64,000 nt of DNA. Source: Fragilaria crotonensis (lineage: Eukaryota; Bacillariophyta; Fragilariophyceae; Fragilariales; Fragilariaceae). The notes under the pieces were generated by a model. It had not been told where the DNA came from and searched no databases. It worked only from the letters and a program-made list of their open reading frames with translations. Location: NCBI GenBank assembly GCA_022925895.1, contig JAKSYS010000001.1, forward strand, positions 62,001 through 126,000, given 5' to 3'. Both the position numbers and the translations under genes were made by a program. Positions 37,274-48,145 of the stretch are shown one piece after another (within the stretch, counting starts at the first letter, position 1; every line of letters starts with the position of its first letter).

Positions 37274-38730
37274 TCATGCTCCGCCACGGACGTCGACCAC
37301 CTCGACTTCGTCTTCGTCCGAGTCACTCTCGATTTCGAGAGCATTATCTGCCGTGCCTCCAGCATTCGCAACGTGTGCATTCGTCGCATACGACCTAGTC
37401 ACGTTCGCGGTCGTAGCAGCAAAATCTGTGGCTCTATTGAGATCACGTCCTCCAAGCCGCGACTCGCCCGATAACATCGGATACGTTCCAAAAACTGTAA
37501 ATTGCTCCACTCGTGTGCCTCCTTGTTGGTTCATTTGTCTCATATTTGAGAGGAAATCAGCAAAGCCAGTGGGATCGTCATCCGAGCCGTCATCCGAGCC
37601 GTCATCGTTGTCGGGAAAAAAAGGATCGTCAATGTGCGCCACAGGGTTTCGGAACCTCACTTGCCGGGGTCCTCCGCCTCGTCTTGCCACATTCGCAGGG
37701 CCACCTAGCGTATTGGTTCCAAAATCGATCACACCACCACCAGCTGACGGCCCGAGTCCAGAGAATATTAATCTTGCGATGGACGAAGAAAATCCGGAGT
37801 TATTATGCAAACCAGCTGTCGATAGAAAGGGAGTTAGGTTTGGAACTACCAGGCACGATCGGATCGGAACACAACCAAGAGCGACGTACCTAAAAGCCCT
37901 TGAAGTGCATGGCCTGGGTTCATATCGGCGCGCTGATCACGTTGCTTGACTTTCTTAGTACCCTTCTGCCCTTTCTTTTTTTTACTTTTGTCGACACGAG
38001 TGATTCGACTAAAACGGACCTTGCATAGAGGGCAAGTGTTTTCTCTTTCGCTCCATTTCTCAATGCATTCGAAGCAAAAGGCGTGATCACAGCCATCAAT
38101 AGACGCAGTTTCACCCTCCTCTGGATCACACATGCAGATGCAACACGATCCCGCATCACTACATTCATCAGGGTCGATTTTCAAGTTTGCAGTAGGTTTT
38201 CCATCCGACGTGGAAGCTACAGCTGATCGTTTGCTATCCCGAGACTCATTTTCCCCTTTCCGCTTTCGGAAACATCGAGTTTGAGTGGATGCAGGTGGGA
38301 ATGCAAACAATCTTGGGACTTGTGCGGGAGTGTCGGGATCTGATTCAACAGCTCGTCTGCCGGTCGACCTCGCTGTGCCGTCGTGAGTACTACTAGGCGA
38401 CTCGGCCGGTTCATTTTCCGCTGGAGGCTTTCGCTCGTCTTCCTTCGGTTCTCCTGCGGCGTCCTCGTTTGGCATCGACATCACAGAATACGTTGTTCGA
38501 CTTCTTTCAAAACCTTGAGTCGGAACCATGCCACCAACATGAAAACGAGCGTCCGATAATGACATGGAAATCGGTCGACCCATTCGAGTAGTGCGATAAG
38601 CAAAGACGTTAGAAAGCGGGCGGGGTCCTTGTGACGCTGCCATCAGCGATCGGAACGCGCCGGTTGTTGGCATAGTCGCCACGCCACCAGACGTCAGCGT
38701 ATGATCAATCGCAGTTGGGGGTGATTCCAT
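37274..38730 (-). CDS. RING-finger protein, probable E3 ubiquitin ligase
   Basis: Two exons (37890-38730 and 37274-37815) with a 74-bp intron give 460 residues. The first exon carries a disordered, Pro/Ser/Glu-rich N-terminus with a basic patch (RKRKGENESRDSKRS, NLS-like). A C3HC4 RING follows: CCICMCDPEE, DGCDHAFCFECIEKW and TCPLCKVRF. A very Lys-rich stretch (KKKKGQKGTKKVKQR) comes just after it. The second exon is Gly-rich then acidic (DNDDGSDDGSDDDP), ending in an acidic tail DSDEDEVEVV. The RING has all eight metal ligands and the Trp typical of E2 binding. Nuclear location is inferred from the basic clusters. The substrate is unknown. A plus-strand frame of 198 codons across the second exon is a shadow. 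Confidence 0.85.
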
Positions 38731-38961
38731 GGTTGCAGTGTTCGACAGTGAACCTAAAGGGCCAGAATAATGTTAGTGACAGTAAGGACGGTCATTGGCG
38801 GACGGTGGAACAAGGCTGGTCCCAACTCCCAACACTCTCCATGGTGACAACCCGCAAGCAAAAGGCATAATTAGGAGTGGTAGTGGTAGTGGTGCAGTAC
38901 CAGTACTAGTAGTGCTACTCGTACTCGGTACTCCAGTATATCGTGAGCCATCTCACTGTAC

Positions 38962-38971
38962 ATGACGTCAT
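38962..38971. promoter_or_regulatory. ATGACGTCAT palindrome upstream of the RING gene
   Basis: A perfect 10-bp bZIP/CRE-type palindrome about 230 bp before the RING-protein start codon. Related TGACGT sites are known as light/CO2/cAMP-responsive elements in diatoms. Function here is inferred only from position. Confidence 0.3.
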
Positions 38972-39692
38972 CTACGAACTCAAGAGCTCTTCGAAGGTCG
39001 GAAAAGGGAGAACGATCACGCCTTGCAACTTGAGACCCTGCTATTGTCATCGTTGTCGGCTGTGTTTGGCAAATTCATACGCCAACTTGGAGCATACATG
39101 CCGCACCGCCGTACTTCTATCGCTATAAATGCTATTCGACCTGAAAAAGTCGACAAAATCGCCGCAATGTCTGTGGAAGCAAACAGTCCGATTCCTCGCC
39201 TCTTACAGGTAACCCAGCTGACAACGCTTCTCACCTTTCGCTGAAGCAGATCAATAAAACTAGGACACCGCGACAGGATCGCTCAACAAGAGTAACGACC
39301 ACAGAGATAAAGGACGGCAAAGAAGTCCTGAGTTCAATGATTTGTATTATGTCCTCGACCCGCCTCCCCGCCTCTGTCAATCGCGAGTCTGTCCCTTCGT
39401 TACACCTCGTGCCCTTCTTCGGTGAGACTCGGGTGCACTCCCACGGCGTGAATGAGTCCTACTGTAAGACTCCGTACTACTTTTACTGAGCAGGATTACA
39501 TGCTCTCGTTAAATTTTTATGCATGTATTGTACAGTATGTCATACTTAGATGTAGAAACTACAGTACATACTACGTACACGTACCAGGTACTGGAACACA
39601 TTACTGGAGTACTAGAGGTAATGCATCATCGTATCATTGTACTCGAAGTTCTGTACTAAACAGTACTGCATACTGTATAGTGTGTACTCAGT

Positions 39693-39720
39693 AGTCCAGA
39701 GTCCAGAGTCCAGAGTCCAG
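39693..39720. repeat. Heptanucleotide tandem repeat (AGTCCAG)4
   Basis: Four exact head-to-tail copies of AGTCCAG in intergenic DNA. Confidence 0.88.
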
Positions 39721-40278
39721 AAAGTAGTGTACGGAGTACTCGTACTATAATCCATGTATTCTCTTTTTCGCCGAACCTGGCACAAATTTAAACGAACGCC
39801 ACTACCCGTGACCCGTGACCAATAACAAAAAATAATGTCCTCTGCAATTACTGTAAATGTTAGGATAGATAGCGTATACGAATCCATACGACTAATTCAT
39901 TTATTGCAGTGTACACAATCCATTTTGATGACCGGTACCTGGTAGTACCAGTCGTGAACACATGGCCTTTGGAATTGAGAATTGAAACGGGACCTGGACA
40001 CTTCTTTCAATGTCCATCGTTGATTGAATTCAAAACGAGTTACTCCGTTGGAACTTGGAACATCACCGCTCGCCGCATGCGTCTGACGTTGAAGCGACGT
40101 AAGTCCGGATACTCCAGAATAGTGATCAGGGTATTGTACTCCATCGTAGCTGTGGTATGATAAAAGTTTGTTATACATACCCACTAGAGTAGAAGTAGAT
40201 TATCATACTCGGATTCGGAGGTCAGCGGCACAAAACCAAACAAAAATTCACTTCAACTGAAACATCAGAAGCGCATTA

Positions 40279-43200
40279 TCATGCGCTCATGATGAACTTG
40301 TAATCAAAGTCAAATGCACAACGCTGAGTCTTGAACTGACCGATCAGCTTTGTGAGTGCAACTGGTCCATATGTGGTTCAGTCATGTTGTGTTTGTTCGT
40401 CCACTTGATGTGTATTTTTTGCGTGATACGCCATCAAGTATTGTCATGCTCGCCTCGAAAATTTTCTTATTCTCACCTTTGTGATCACCTCTTCTGACAG
40501 GCAATAGCATACACTGGCCTTGAAGTTGTCTTTACCTTTCTTTTGTTGGAGACTCATGTTCTTTCTGTAAGCGCCCTTTGCGCAGGCCCATACGTACTCG
40601 ACACCTTCGCCTGCACTCTCTGCATGGCACTTTGGTGTCAAAGGGACTGTGACACCAAGATTCTTTGCAATATGCTGCAGCATTCCCTCCTCGTTTAGAA
40701 AGTTGTTGCACATTCCCATGATATGTCTCAAGCTTGTTCTATTGTTGACTGCACCAAGGTCATCCTTCTTTCCAGTAAGAAGTGAGTAGTCTTTCAAATT
40801 TGTACCGTCAATCAACCCTCACTCCCACAGGACCTGCAATAAGCTTTTGGTTTACCTTCCCATCCTTCTTTGATATTCTCGACATTCTTTGTTATGGCTA
40901 TTCGATGCTGCTTGCATATTTCAATCAACTCACGCTTGTTCTTTCCTTTTGTGCTTACGCCCCGTCCTCTTAGCTCCATTTCCAATTCGGATCGATTTTG
41001 CTCCAGCAAATTTGACACTGATTTGTGCATTGATAGTCCATGTTGGGTGCAAAGGCTCCTAAGCTGCCTTATGCTCTTTCCGGCAAGGGCATCCTCAACT
41101 CCGTTCTCTCTAGGCTTCAGCATCAAATCTGGTATCTTGAGCTGAATAGCAGTAGTGCTTCCAAGGTGTTTGTCGATGCGAGACTCTTCTTTCTCATCAT
41201 CAGACATCCAGAAAGGGCCAATGTCGAGTGAAGAGAAGATAAGCAATTGGGTGTCTTCAGGTCCTAAAGAGCGAGGAAACGGTCCGAGATATCCTTCCTT
41301 TTGCACGATAACTGTACTTCGCATTGAGGCAATCTTGCCTCTGAAGGAGCAATTTGTCCTGTGTTGATTGAGACCGTCAGGTCTTAATATGCATGACCAG
41401 CACTGCGGTCAAACAAGGAAACAGAGTCATATGATGGATGCATTATCTTTATAACATTGACAGGGTCCTCGAATTGAAGGACCATATTATTGATGGCCCA
41501 ATAATTCTCGGTTTTCTCCGTACTCGACGAAAACAAGAACTGGCGACTTTTCGGATGTAAGAGGCTTTTTTCAGGGCTGCCGTATATCTCAATTGCTGCT
41601 TCTTGATCTTCATATTGCTCACCTGCTCGTTGAAGATTTACTTCTGAAAGAATCTGGGGACTGATCTCTCTGATCATTCCATGCTCTTGGCAGACGAGTG
41701 TTGATATCATCGTACCAGTGCCCTCATCCTTTGGGAGAAGTGGCTGTTCGCCACTTGGACCGACCCACATCTTTGTTAAAAATAAGAATTGTTTAAAGAT
41801 GGCCTTGTCTTGACCCACGAATACAACAGTTTTAGAATCCATAGGCTTTCGGACACTTAGGTTGCCTCCAAAAGGAAGCAAAGCAAGTCGCTCCTCGAAT
41901 TTGTAGGAGGCGTCAATGTGGTATTCAAAAATGTCAATGCCGTCGACTTCAGAGATATAGTGGAAACCACACTGAGCTGCAATGTTTCCTTCCAATACAA
42001 GTGCATTTGACTCATCCAACGTAATTTGGAGCCAACGATGAGATCGTATTTCGAATCCAAGGTATTATTTTGTAAATGACACAGGCCTGTATGCAATTGT
42101 TTTGGGTCTTTCATGTCCGTCCACAAAGTGATGCTTCTCGCGCTTCTTGTAGCAAAAGCCACAGGCATGCATCCACCTTGCCATGGTAGCTATACTGATG
42201 TTTGATAAACCGTACGATTGCAAAAAGGCTGCTGTGGTTGAAGGTGTCACTAGTTCTTCAGCTACTCCTCCTACCACATTGTCCCCAGCATCGTCACCAG
42301 CAGCCATTGTCGTTGAATAAACAACCCTCTTCTTGATGCCGCTTCCTCATCAACTTTGGTACGAGCTCATGATGAACATATTCAAGCATCATTTTGACTC
42401 TGAGATCCTTAATGTTTGTTACTACAGGCTTTTTAAAGGCATCCATTGCATCAGGGTTGTCTTCAAAGAATCGAGGGCATCCAGCCAGACTTGGTATCTG
42501 GCGCATTGTAGAAGTAGTGCCTATGGCAAACAAGTTTCCGGTGCCATTTAGCCAGGGTAGCAAAGCTGGAATAATACTTCACCCCTACATCATTCATTGC
42601 TGCAATTGCATGTTGAAGGCATCGTTTCCAAGGCCATTGTCGTGTCCTCAAGTCGCAAGTTACGTTAAAAACAAACTGCTTTAGTGCCAACGCCAGATAC
42701 ATGCTTCGGTACCGAAGTGAGAGGATGCTGACATCTGATTCCGAGTACTGCTGGCCTTTCAAGAAGCTACTCCCCGCCATCCCTGTATCAACCACATTCT
42801 TCCAGTTGGTTGCCGAATGATTGACAGACTCAAGAATCTCAATCCTTTCCACCACAATATCTTTTACATCGCACGAGCTGCCATATAGTATTGTGCATGG
42901 GGCAAATAGCCATCTGGCATCACCAGAGTCCCACCACCAACCACTACTACCTCTCACTCCATTGGAAGGAGCACATTCTGTATCACTTGGCAGTGTGCGC
43001 CCAATGCCCAACTCAGTATTCCTCGTACTTGGTTGTATGCTGACCGACCCCTTCTGTCGCTTTGGCCCCGGCTCAAAACATGTATCAAGAATATCTAATG
43101 CTGGTTGCTCTCGGAAGCCACGTGAAATGAGCCTTGTAAGAACAGAGTCATGTTCCCAGGCTGATGTGTTGCACTGGGAAGGCAGTAAAGAAGGCATAAT

Positions 43201-43473
43201 TCCAACCTTGGTTGTCACCCAGAAGAAACATCATCGAGTCCAACTTTGGAACATAAATCTGAATACTACTCGGAGCTGTATATCGCCGGGAATTTCCATG
43301 ATGTTCGGTTCTAAGCTCACAAGCGGAAGCACCTTGTTTATCACTCTCATCATTGTTGGGAGAGTGAAGTTAATTTCGTCGCCAATTTTGCACTTCATGT
43401 GCATATATTGACGTAGATGTTCTGCTGGAAGCCATCTGCTGTGAAGTGGCAGCTCGCTGAAAACGATTCTCAC
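40279..43473 (-). pseudogene. DDE-type transposase with SAP-like insert (copy A)
   Basis: The fullest of three copies, spanning about 1,060 codons. Blocks in order are: RWLPAEHLRQY near the N-terminus, a central helix-rich region, FVDGHERPKT, the first catalytic Asp (VGQDKAIF, then LTKMWVGPSG and LLPKDEGTGTM), the second Asp (MHPSYDSVSLFDRSAGHA) and the Glu block (TPKCHAESAGEGVEYVW). The last ends in a 'W.Q.K'-like helix as in IS630/Tc1-type and fungal DDE families. Between the second Asp and the Glu lie two helical SAP-like segments (GKSIRQLRSLCTQHGL; ELEMELRGRGVSTKGKNK). The frame changes about seven times. Some changes may be assembly indels, so it cannot be said whether the copy is truly dead. 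Terminal inverted repeats and target duplication were not found. Confidence 0.78.
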
Positions 43474-43675
43474 ACATTACAAAATGAATGTTGATCCATT
43501 GTGTTTGCGGCGTGCACAGATGTTGCTACTACTCATATTGCTGCTGATGATGCTTTTGAGCTATCTGTGCATGCAGGATACACAATGCAGCAAGAGGTAT
43601 GTGGTGATCAATGTCGACAACAATGAAGTGCTGCAAACAACAAGATAGGCATTCCAATGTTGGCATCCATCTAAA

Positions 43676-44520
43676 TTAATAGCATACCAGCTCTACAAAG
43701 GCTACTACCCTAAATTCACAAAACTTGCGTCCTGCCATAGACGTCGAACCTGGCTGGTATTGAGCTGTTCCCGACGAATAATGGTACTGCACATTGGAGC
43801 ACCAGTCTTTCCTCCATAAGCAAGATCTGTTCATTTGGTGCTGGTTTAAATCATCCAGCCTCTGTTTTGCAAGGCCAGCACTATGGTCAAACAAGAAGCC
43901 AAAGTCGTATGCTGGATGCATGACTTTAAGGACATCAATGACATCACATTAATGCTTGTTCTCACGCTTCTTACTACACCTAAAGCCACAAGCATGCATC
44001 CACCGAGCCATTGTTGTAATGCTAAAGTTTGATAAACCTTATGATTGCAAAAATGCTTCATTAGTTGTAGGAGTTACTGCTTCAACTGCTCCAGAAACAA
44101 CATCACCATGATCACCGTCGTCATTGAACAAAAAGCCATCTCGTTTCACCATCAGCAGCTGTGGAACAAGCTCATTATGAAGCAACATACTCAGGCATCA
44201 TTTCAACCCGTAAGTCTTTGACATTAGCAATGCCATGATTCTTGAATACTTCCATTGCATCTGGATTGTCAACAAATAAGCGGGGACAGACCGTCTTACT
44301 AGCCTACTAGCTACGGTACCTTACAGAAGTCATACCGAAGGGCGAGCAAACTTTCTATGCCATCTGGACAGTGTTGCAAAGCTTGAGTAGAACTTGACTC
44401 CAATATCATCCATGGCTTCAATTGCATAATGCAGGTTGTGCTTCCAAGTCCACCAAATTCTCAAGTCCCCAGTAATCTTCAAGACCTCTGATTCAGGGTC
44501 GCGGTACATTTCACCAGATC
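43676..44520 (-). pseudogene. Internally deleted DDE transposase (copy B)
   Basis: It lies about 200 bp beyond copy A in the same orientation. Recognisable pieces are the second-Asp block (MHPAYDFGFLFDHSAGLAKQ), the CMLVALGV segment matching the HACGF block, and the helix-rich region before it. The YVDGHE block and the first catalytic Asp are deleted, so the second-Asp block follows almost directly after the HACGF block. Frames are broken. It is a defective relic, diverged enough from copy A to be an independent insertion rather than a recent duplication. Confidence 0.65.
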
Positions 44521-45388
44521 AAAGGGAAATCCAGAAGCATAAATGATGACAGGGAAAATTAAGTTTTTGAATGGTCAAAAGAAGGTGCTTCTTGTGTGAC
44601 ACTCCAGCAAGCATTAACACAAAAACAAATAAATACTCCAAGATATTAAAAGGAGTACCAACATCATACTTGTGGAATGCAAGCCAGCACATTTTGCTCC
44701 TGGATGGGAGGGACAGACCACCAACTCAAGTTCTGCTGAGACAGCAACGGACAGGTAATCATAGCAACTCATTAGAGTAGCTAGGACACATGTGATGGTT
44801 GCAAACAAGCACGATCATATCACTGGTATTGTTGCTGGACTTTCAGTTCTCAGAATACACAGATTTCAATTTCAAGCATACGGCTCTTCAATACTTAGGA
44901 TTGTTGCAGCTTGGAGGAATGGTTCTGCTCACACCAAAACTTTATGCATCCAGAAGCTACTTTCGGGGAGGGTATCAAATACTGTTGGGCACATACCAAG
45001 GCATACTATCTCTGCATGCCTGCACATCACAAATATGAGGTTATAACAATTTCAAGCAGCTGGTGATTGACTGTAAGTGCCCTGTCAAGAATGAAGTTGC
45101 TGTGCTCTGCGTGTTTGGGTGTCATATGTGCATGTACCATCGCTCATCTCCAACAGGAGGAGCATCACAAGCTTAAAGAAACTGCAATATCTGCCACTGC
45201 TGCTGTCAATGAAGATCAGAATTCTGATCCATACTCAGACCACACCGGCTGATGTTCCCAAACAAGAACTCCTCTGCTTGACTTTGTCAGTGTTGCTTGT
45301 AGGATTGCAGAATTGTTTGGCGGAATTTCACTCTTGCATGATATAGTACTAGTAGTATGCAGATATGTTTTATCCTTTGTTCATGGTT
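44521..45388. other. Intergenic, no gene supported
   Basis: Frames of 60-85 codons without features. The stretch could be further transposon flank. It ends in the 8-bp satellite. Confidence 0.35.
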
Positions 45389-45530
45389 CATGGTCTCATG
45401 GTCTCATGGTCTCATGGTCTCATGGTCTCATGGTCTCATGGTCTCATGGTCTCATGGTCTCATGGTCTCATGGTCTCATGGTCTCATGGTCTCATGGTCT
45501 CATGGTCTCATGGTCTCATGGTCTCATGGT
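45389..45530. repeat. 8-bp tandem repeat (CATGGTCT)17.75
   Basis: 142 bp of perfect head-to-tail CATGGTCT copies, lying 240 bp before the plastid membrane protein gene. Because the unit has no stop in any phase and 8 is not a multiple of 3, plus-strand frames run through it and create spurious ORFs. Confidence 0.97.
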
Positions 45531-45769
45531 ATACGTACCAGTATACCAGAGTAAACAGTAAACACCACGACGGTTGAAGGTGAAAGTACGACTAACCAAA
45601 ACCATACTACCCGCTACCCGTACTTGGAACCACTACAGTACTGTTGTTCCTGCCACAGTCTCGTCACTCGTTTTGTTCCAACTCACAACATCCACTCGCG
45701 GTCTCGCAGACTACGAAGAAAAATAAACACCACATACAGAACAACCCAGATTTTGAGTATCTTTTTGCC

Positions 45770-47357
45770 ATGGTCTTCAACCATCAGGCCTTCTTGGCTT
45801 TCGCCAGCCTTGCTTGCTCAACTTCCCATGGCTTCACGAGTCCGCCACTCTCATTGCGACCACAGCGGGCCTTGCGAGCCACCGAAGGCGGCGTCGATGA
45901 TGTAAATGGAGCTGCAGCAACAAGAACAACAACAACGGTGACGACGCCAACGAATCAGCTTGCCTTTGCTGGTCAAGATAACAAGTCGCGACTCGCATCT
46001 GCCTTCGCTGCTCTTGATGAAACAGATCAATACGACGCTGTCCTTACGGGATTGTGCGCCAAAATCTTGGATGATTCCGCCAATACGGATGCTAAGGCTG
46101 CGCTTCAGGACCCATTTAAACTCCTTCAGGAAATGAACATTCGTCGTGTTAAGGCGAGTGGTCGCAGTTTGATGGCACTGATTGATGTAAGAATTGAAAA
46201 TTTTATTTGGTTGGCGTTTCTATGTCATCGGAAACATGGTTGGATGAAAATGTGATCTTACATCTGCGATTCCTCCTTCTTAACACCTTTCCTTCGCCCT
46301 TCAGGCAACCGTCGTCGCTCAAGATGCTGCTACCATGGCAGACATGATGTCGCTTTGCCTTAAAAATGGTGGCGTCTCGCAATTTGGTTCCCTTCAATCG
46401 ACACTTACTCCCCTCCCCGCCTCCACCTCCTCTCCCTTTTCCAAAATCTTGACCCCCGACGGGACTCGGAAAACTCGCGAAGAGCGTCTGGCGGGTCTTG
46501 CCGACGTGCCGGTTGACGACCGTGGGTCCGAATTGGCGTCGGCTTTGGCCTGTACCGCCTTGGTCGCGGCCTGCGGTGTCGTGAATATAATGTCGGACAA
46601 TAACAACTATGACGCGATAACGATGTCGACCTTGGCCAACACGGTGCTAGTCCTTATGGCAGGGATAGGAATTGTTGATAATTTCTACGATGTGATTCAG
46701 TTGGCGACCCGGGCTTTTGTGTCGAAACAGGATGAGAAAGCACTATCGTTGCCAGAGAAGGGATCCATGCCGCTGCAGCTGGGATCGGGCAAACTGACGG
46801 GTACTGTAGTGCGCGGGCTGACGCGTCTCACGACAGTTGATACGGAACGAGAGTGCGAGTGCGAAGCGGCTGCGTTTTATGCGGCCTACGTTCTGGGTCT
46901 TCCATGCTTTGCCTTCCGACCAAACGCTCTGGAAAGTGCAGTGTTGGTTGTGGAATCAGTAAAATCGCAACAGCAACGAGGATCGTTGGATCCTCTGCTG
47001 AGTTCTGCGGGGATCTTGAAGGTCCTAGTGTGGTTGTTGGCACCAGTTGCCATGGAATCGTCTCGACACGCACAGCTAGTCATGTCTGACCCTCGAGAAT
47101 CTATGGGGTTTTTGGAACGTTTGGAAGATAAGGCGAAGGGGGACGGCAGTATCTCCGCGTTGTTGAGTCGTGCTGATTTGTTTTGGACAGACGCCGACGA
47201 CGAGGAGCAAGAAAAGATGGATTTGGTGAAATGGGCCTATGCCGAAGCGGACCTTTTGTTGCGAGCGAATCGTAGCGTCGTGACTGAAATTTCGCAACGA
47301 TTGGCAGGCGGGGCCGCGACTGTGGGTGATTGCGCAGCTGTGATTGAAGGGTGGTAG
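45770..47357 (+). CDS. Plastid-targeted membrane protein, unknown function
   Basis: Two exons (45770-46186 and 46305-47357) give 489 residues. The N-terminus is a signal peptide (MVFNHQAFLAFASLACSTSHGF) ending in HGF-TSP, an ASAF-like site, followed by an Arg/Ser-rich transit region, so plastid import is predicted. Two hydrophobic helices follow (ELASALACTALVAACGVVNI and ANTVLVLMAGIGIVDNFYDV). The C-terminal half has a cluster ECECEAAAFYAAYVLGLPCF, a helix ILKVLVWLLAPVAMESSRH and an acidic end. I do not recognise a named family. The orderly, uninterrupted second half looks like a conserved soluble domain. It may be a thylakoid or envelope protein, but no function is claimed. Confidence 0.8.
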
Positions 47358-47644
47358 CGACGAAGCCTACGCAACGCTCGTCCCACCCGATTGTGCTGCA
47401 AGCACTGTTTCTACAAGTTCGGCTATTCATTTGCCCCTTTTCCTGCTCTTCCTGAGTCTTCGTTAGTATTATGCTCATACAGTAGGACTACAATGTACAA
47501 TGTACTCCTCGAATTGCTTCATGGATGCCTCGATGCCTATGATATGTGCTAGGGTGAGGGTGAGGGTTCCTGAAAACGGCTAGCGTTTTACGGTACGGTC
47601 CCATAATGTCGTAAGTATTAGTGTACAAGTTACAAGTACGTATC

Positions 47645-48145
47645 TGATAGAGATCTACTGTTGCACCGTCATGAGTCGTCTGACCACTTTCCGTCACAAC
47701 ACTAGCTCCTGAGAATCAGACCTCTTGTCCCGCGTAACCATTTGAATTTGAGATGCCATCCGGCCTAATGTAGATGCCATCTCATTTCTACGTACCGGTC
47801 TACACACGACCCCTGGTACTAAATCGGATGCCATCTACATTAGCCTCGGAGTCTCATCTGCACCTCACTTTTTCATCATTTGGTTCCCCCACTTCTATTC
47901 TCATTATTCTACATCTACAACTTCCATTAACACACAAAGTAAAGGCCTTTACTTCCCTCCTATTGTTCCACTACATATCTACACATTTGTACTACTTACA
48001 TTCACCATGGTCAACCCTACTACGTCGCCCAAAGCCATGTCCGCCAGTGGCCTGTGCTCCAAGTCCGTCATGCGTACGCCCGGACCTACCGTCCTTCAGC
48101 GTACTGTCGGCCAGTACTCGCGTACCGTCTACACGAATACTGTCA
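47645..48145 (+). mobile_element. 5' LTR
   Basis: 501 bp, TGATAGAG...TACTGTCA. It contains three copies of GATGCCATC and a 12-bp inverted repeat (47765-47776 with 47832-47843). Its last ~140 bp contain a start codon in a good context (ACC-ATG-G at 48007) that opens a frame continuing out of the LTR into the internal region. Confidence 0.97.

Larger units (their letters stand above)
38731..40278. other. Intergenic, RING upstream region to DDE transposon
   Basis: No gene is seen. It has TAC/GTA-rich patches with TACCAGGTA at about 39582 and its complement at about 39936, and one 7-bp array. Two plus-strand frames near 39000-39240 lack features. Confidence 0.45.

Noticed and set aside
37353-37949. 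Plus-strand frame of 198 codons across the RING gene
   Set aside because: It is a shadow of the second RING exon, a Gly/Asp-rich stretch that leaves the opposite strand open. The spliced minus-strand model accounts for the region.
38943-39244. Two small plus-strand frames upstream of the RING gene
   Set aside because: They overlap the probable promoter, have no features and are shorter than about 75 codons.
45313-45577. Three overlapping plus-strand frames with a Ser-Trp-Ser-His-Gly-Leu-Met-Val repeat
   Set aside because: They are a product of the 8-bp satellite, which is open in every phase. There is no start context and no extension beyond the array.
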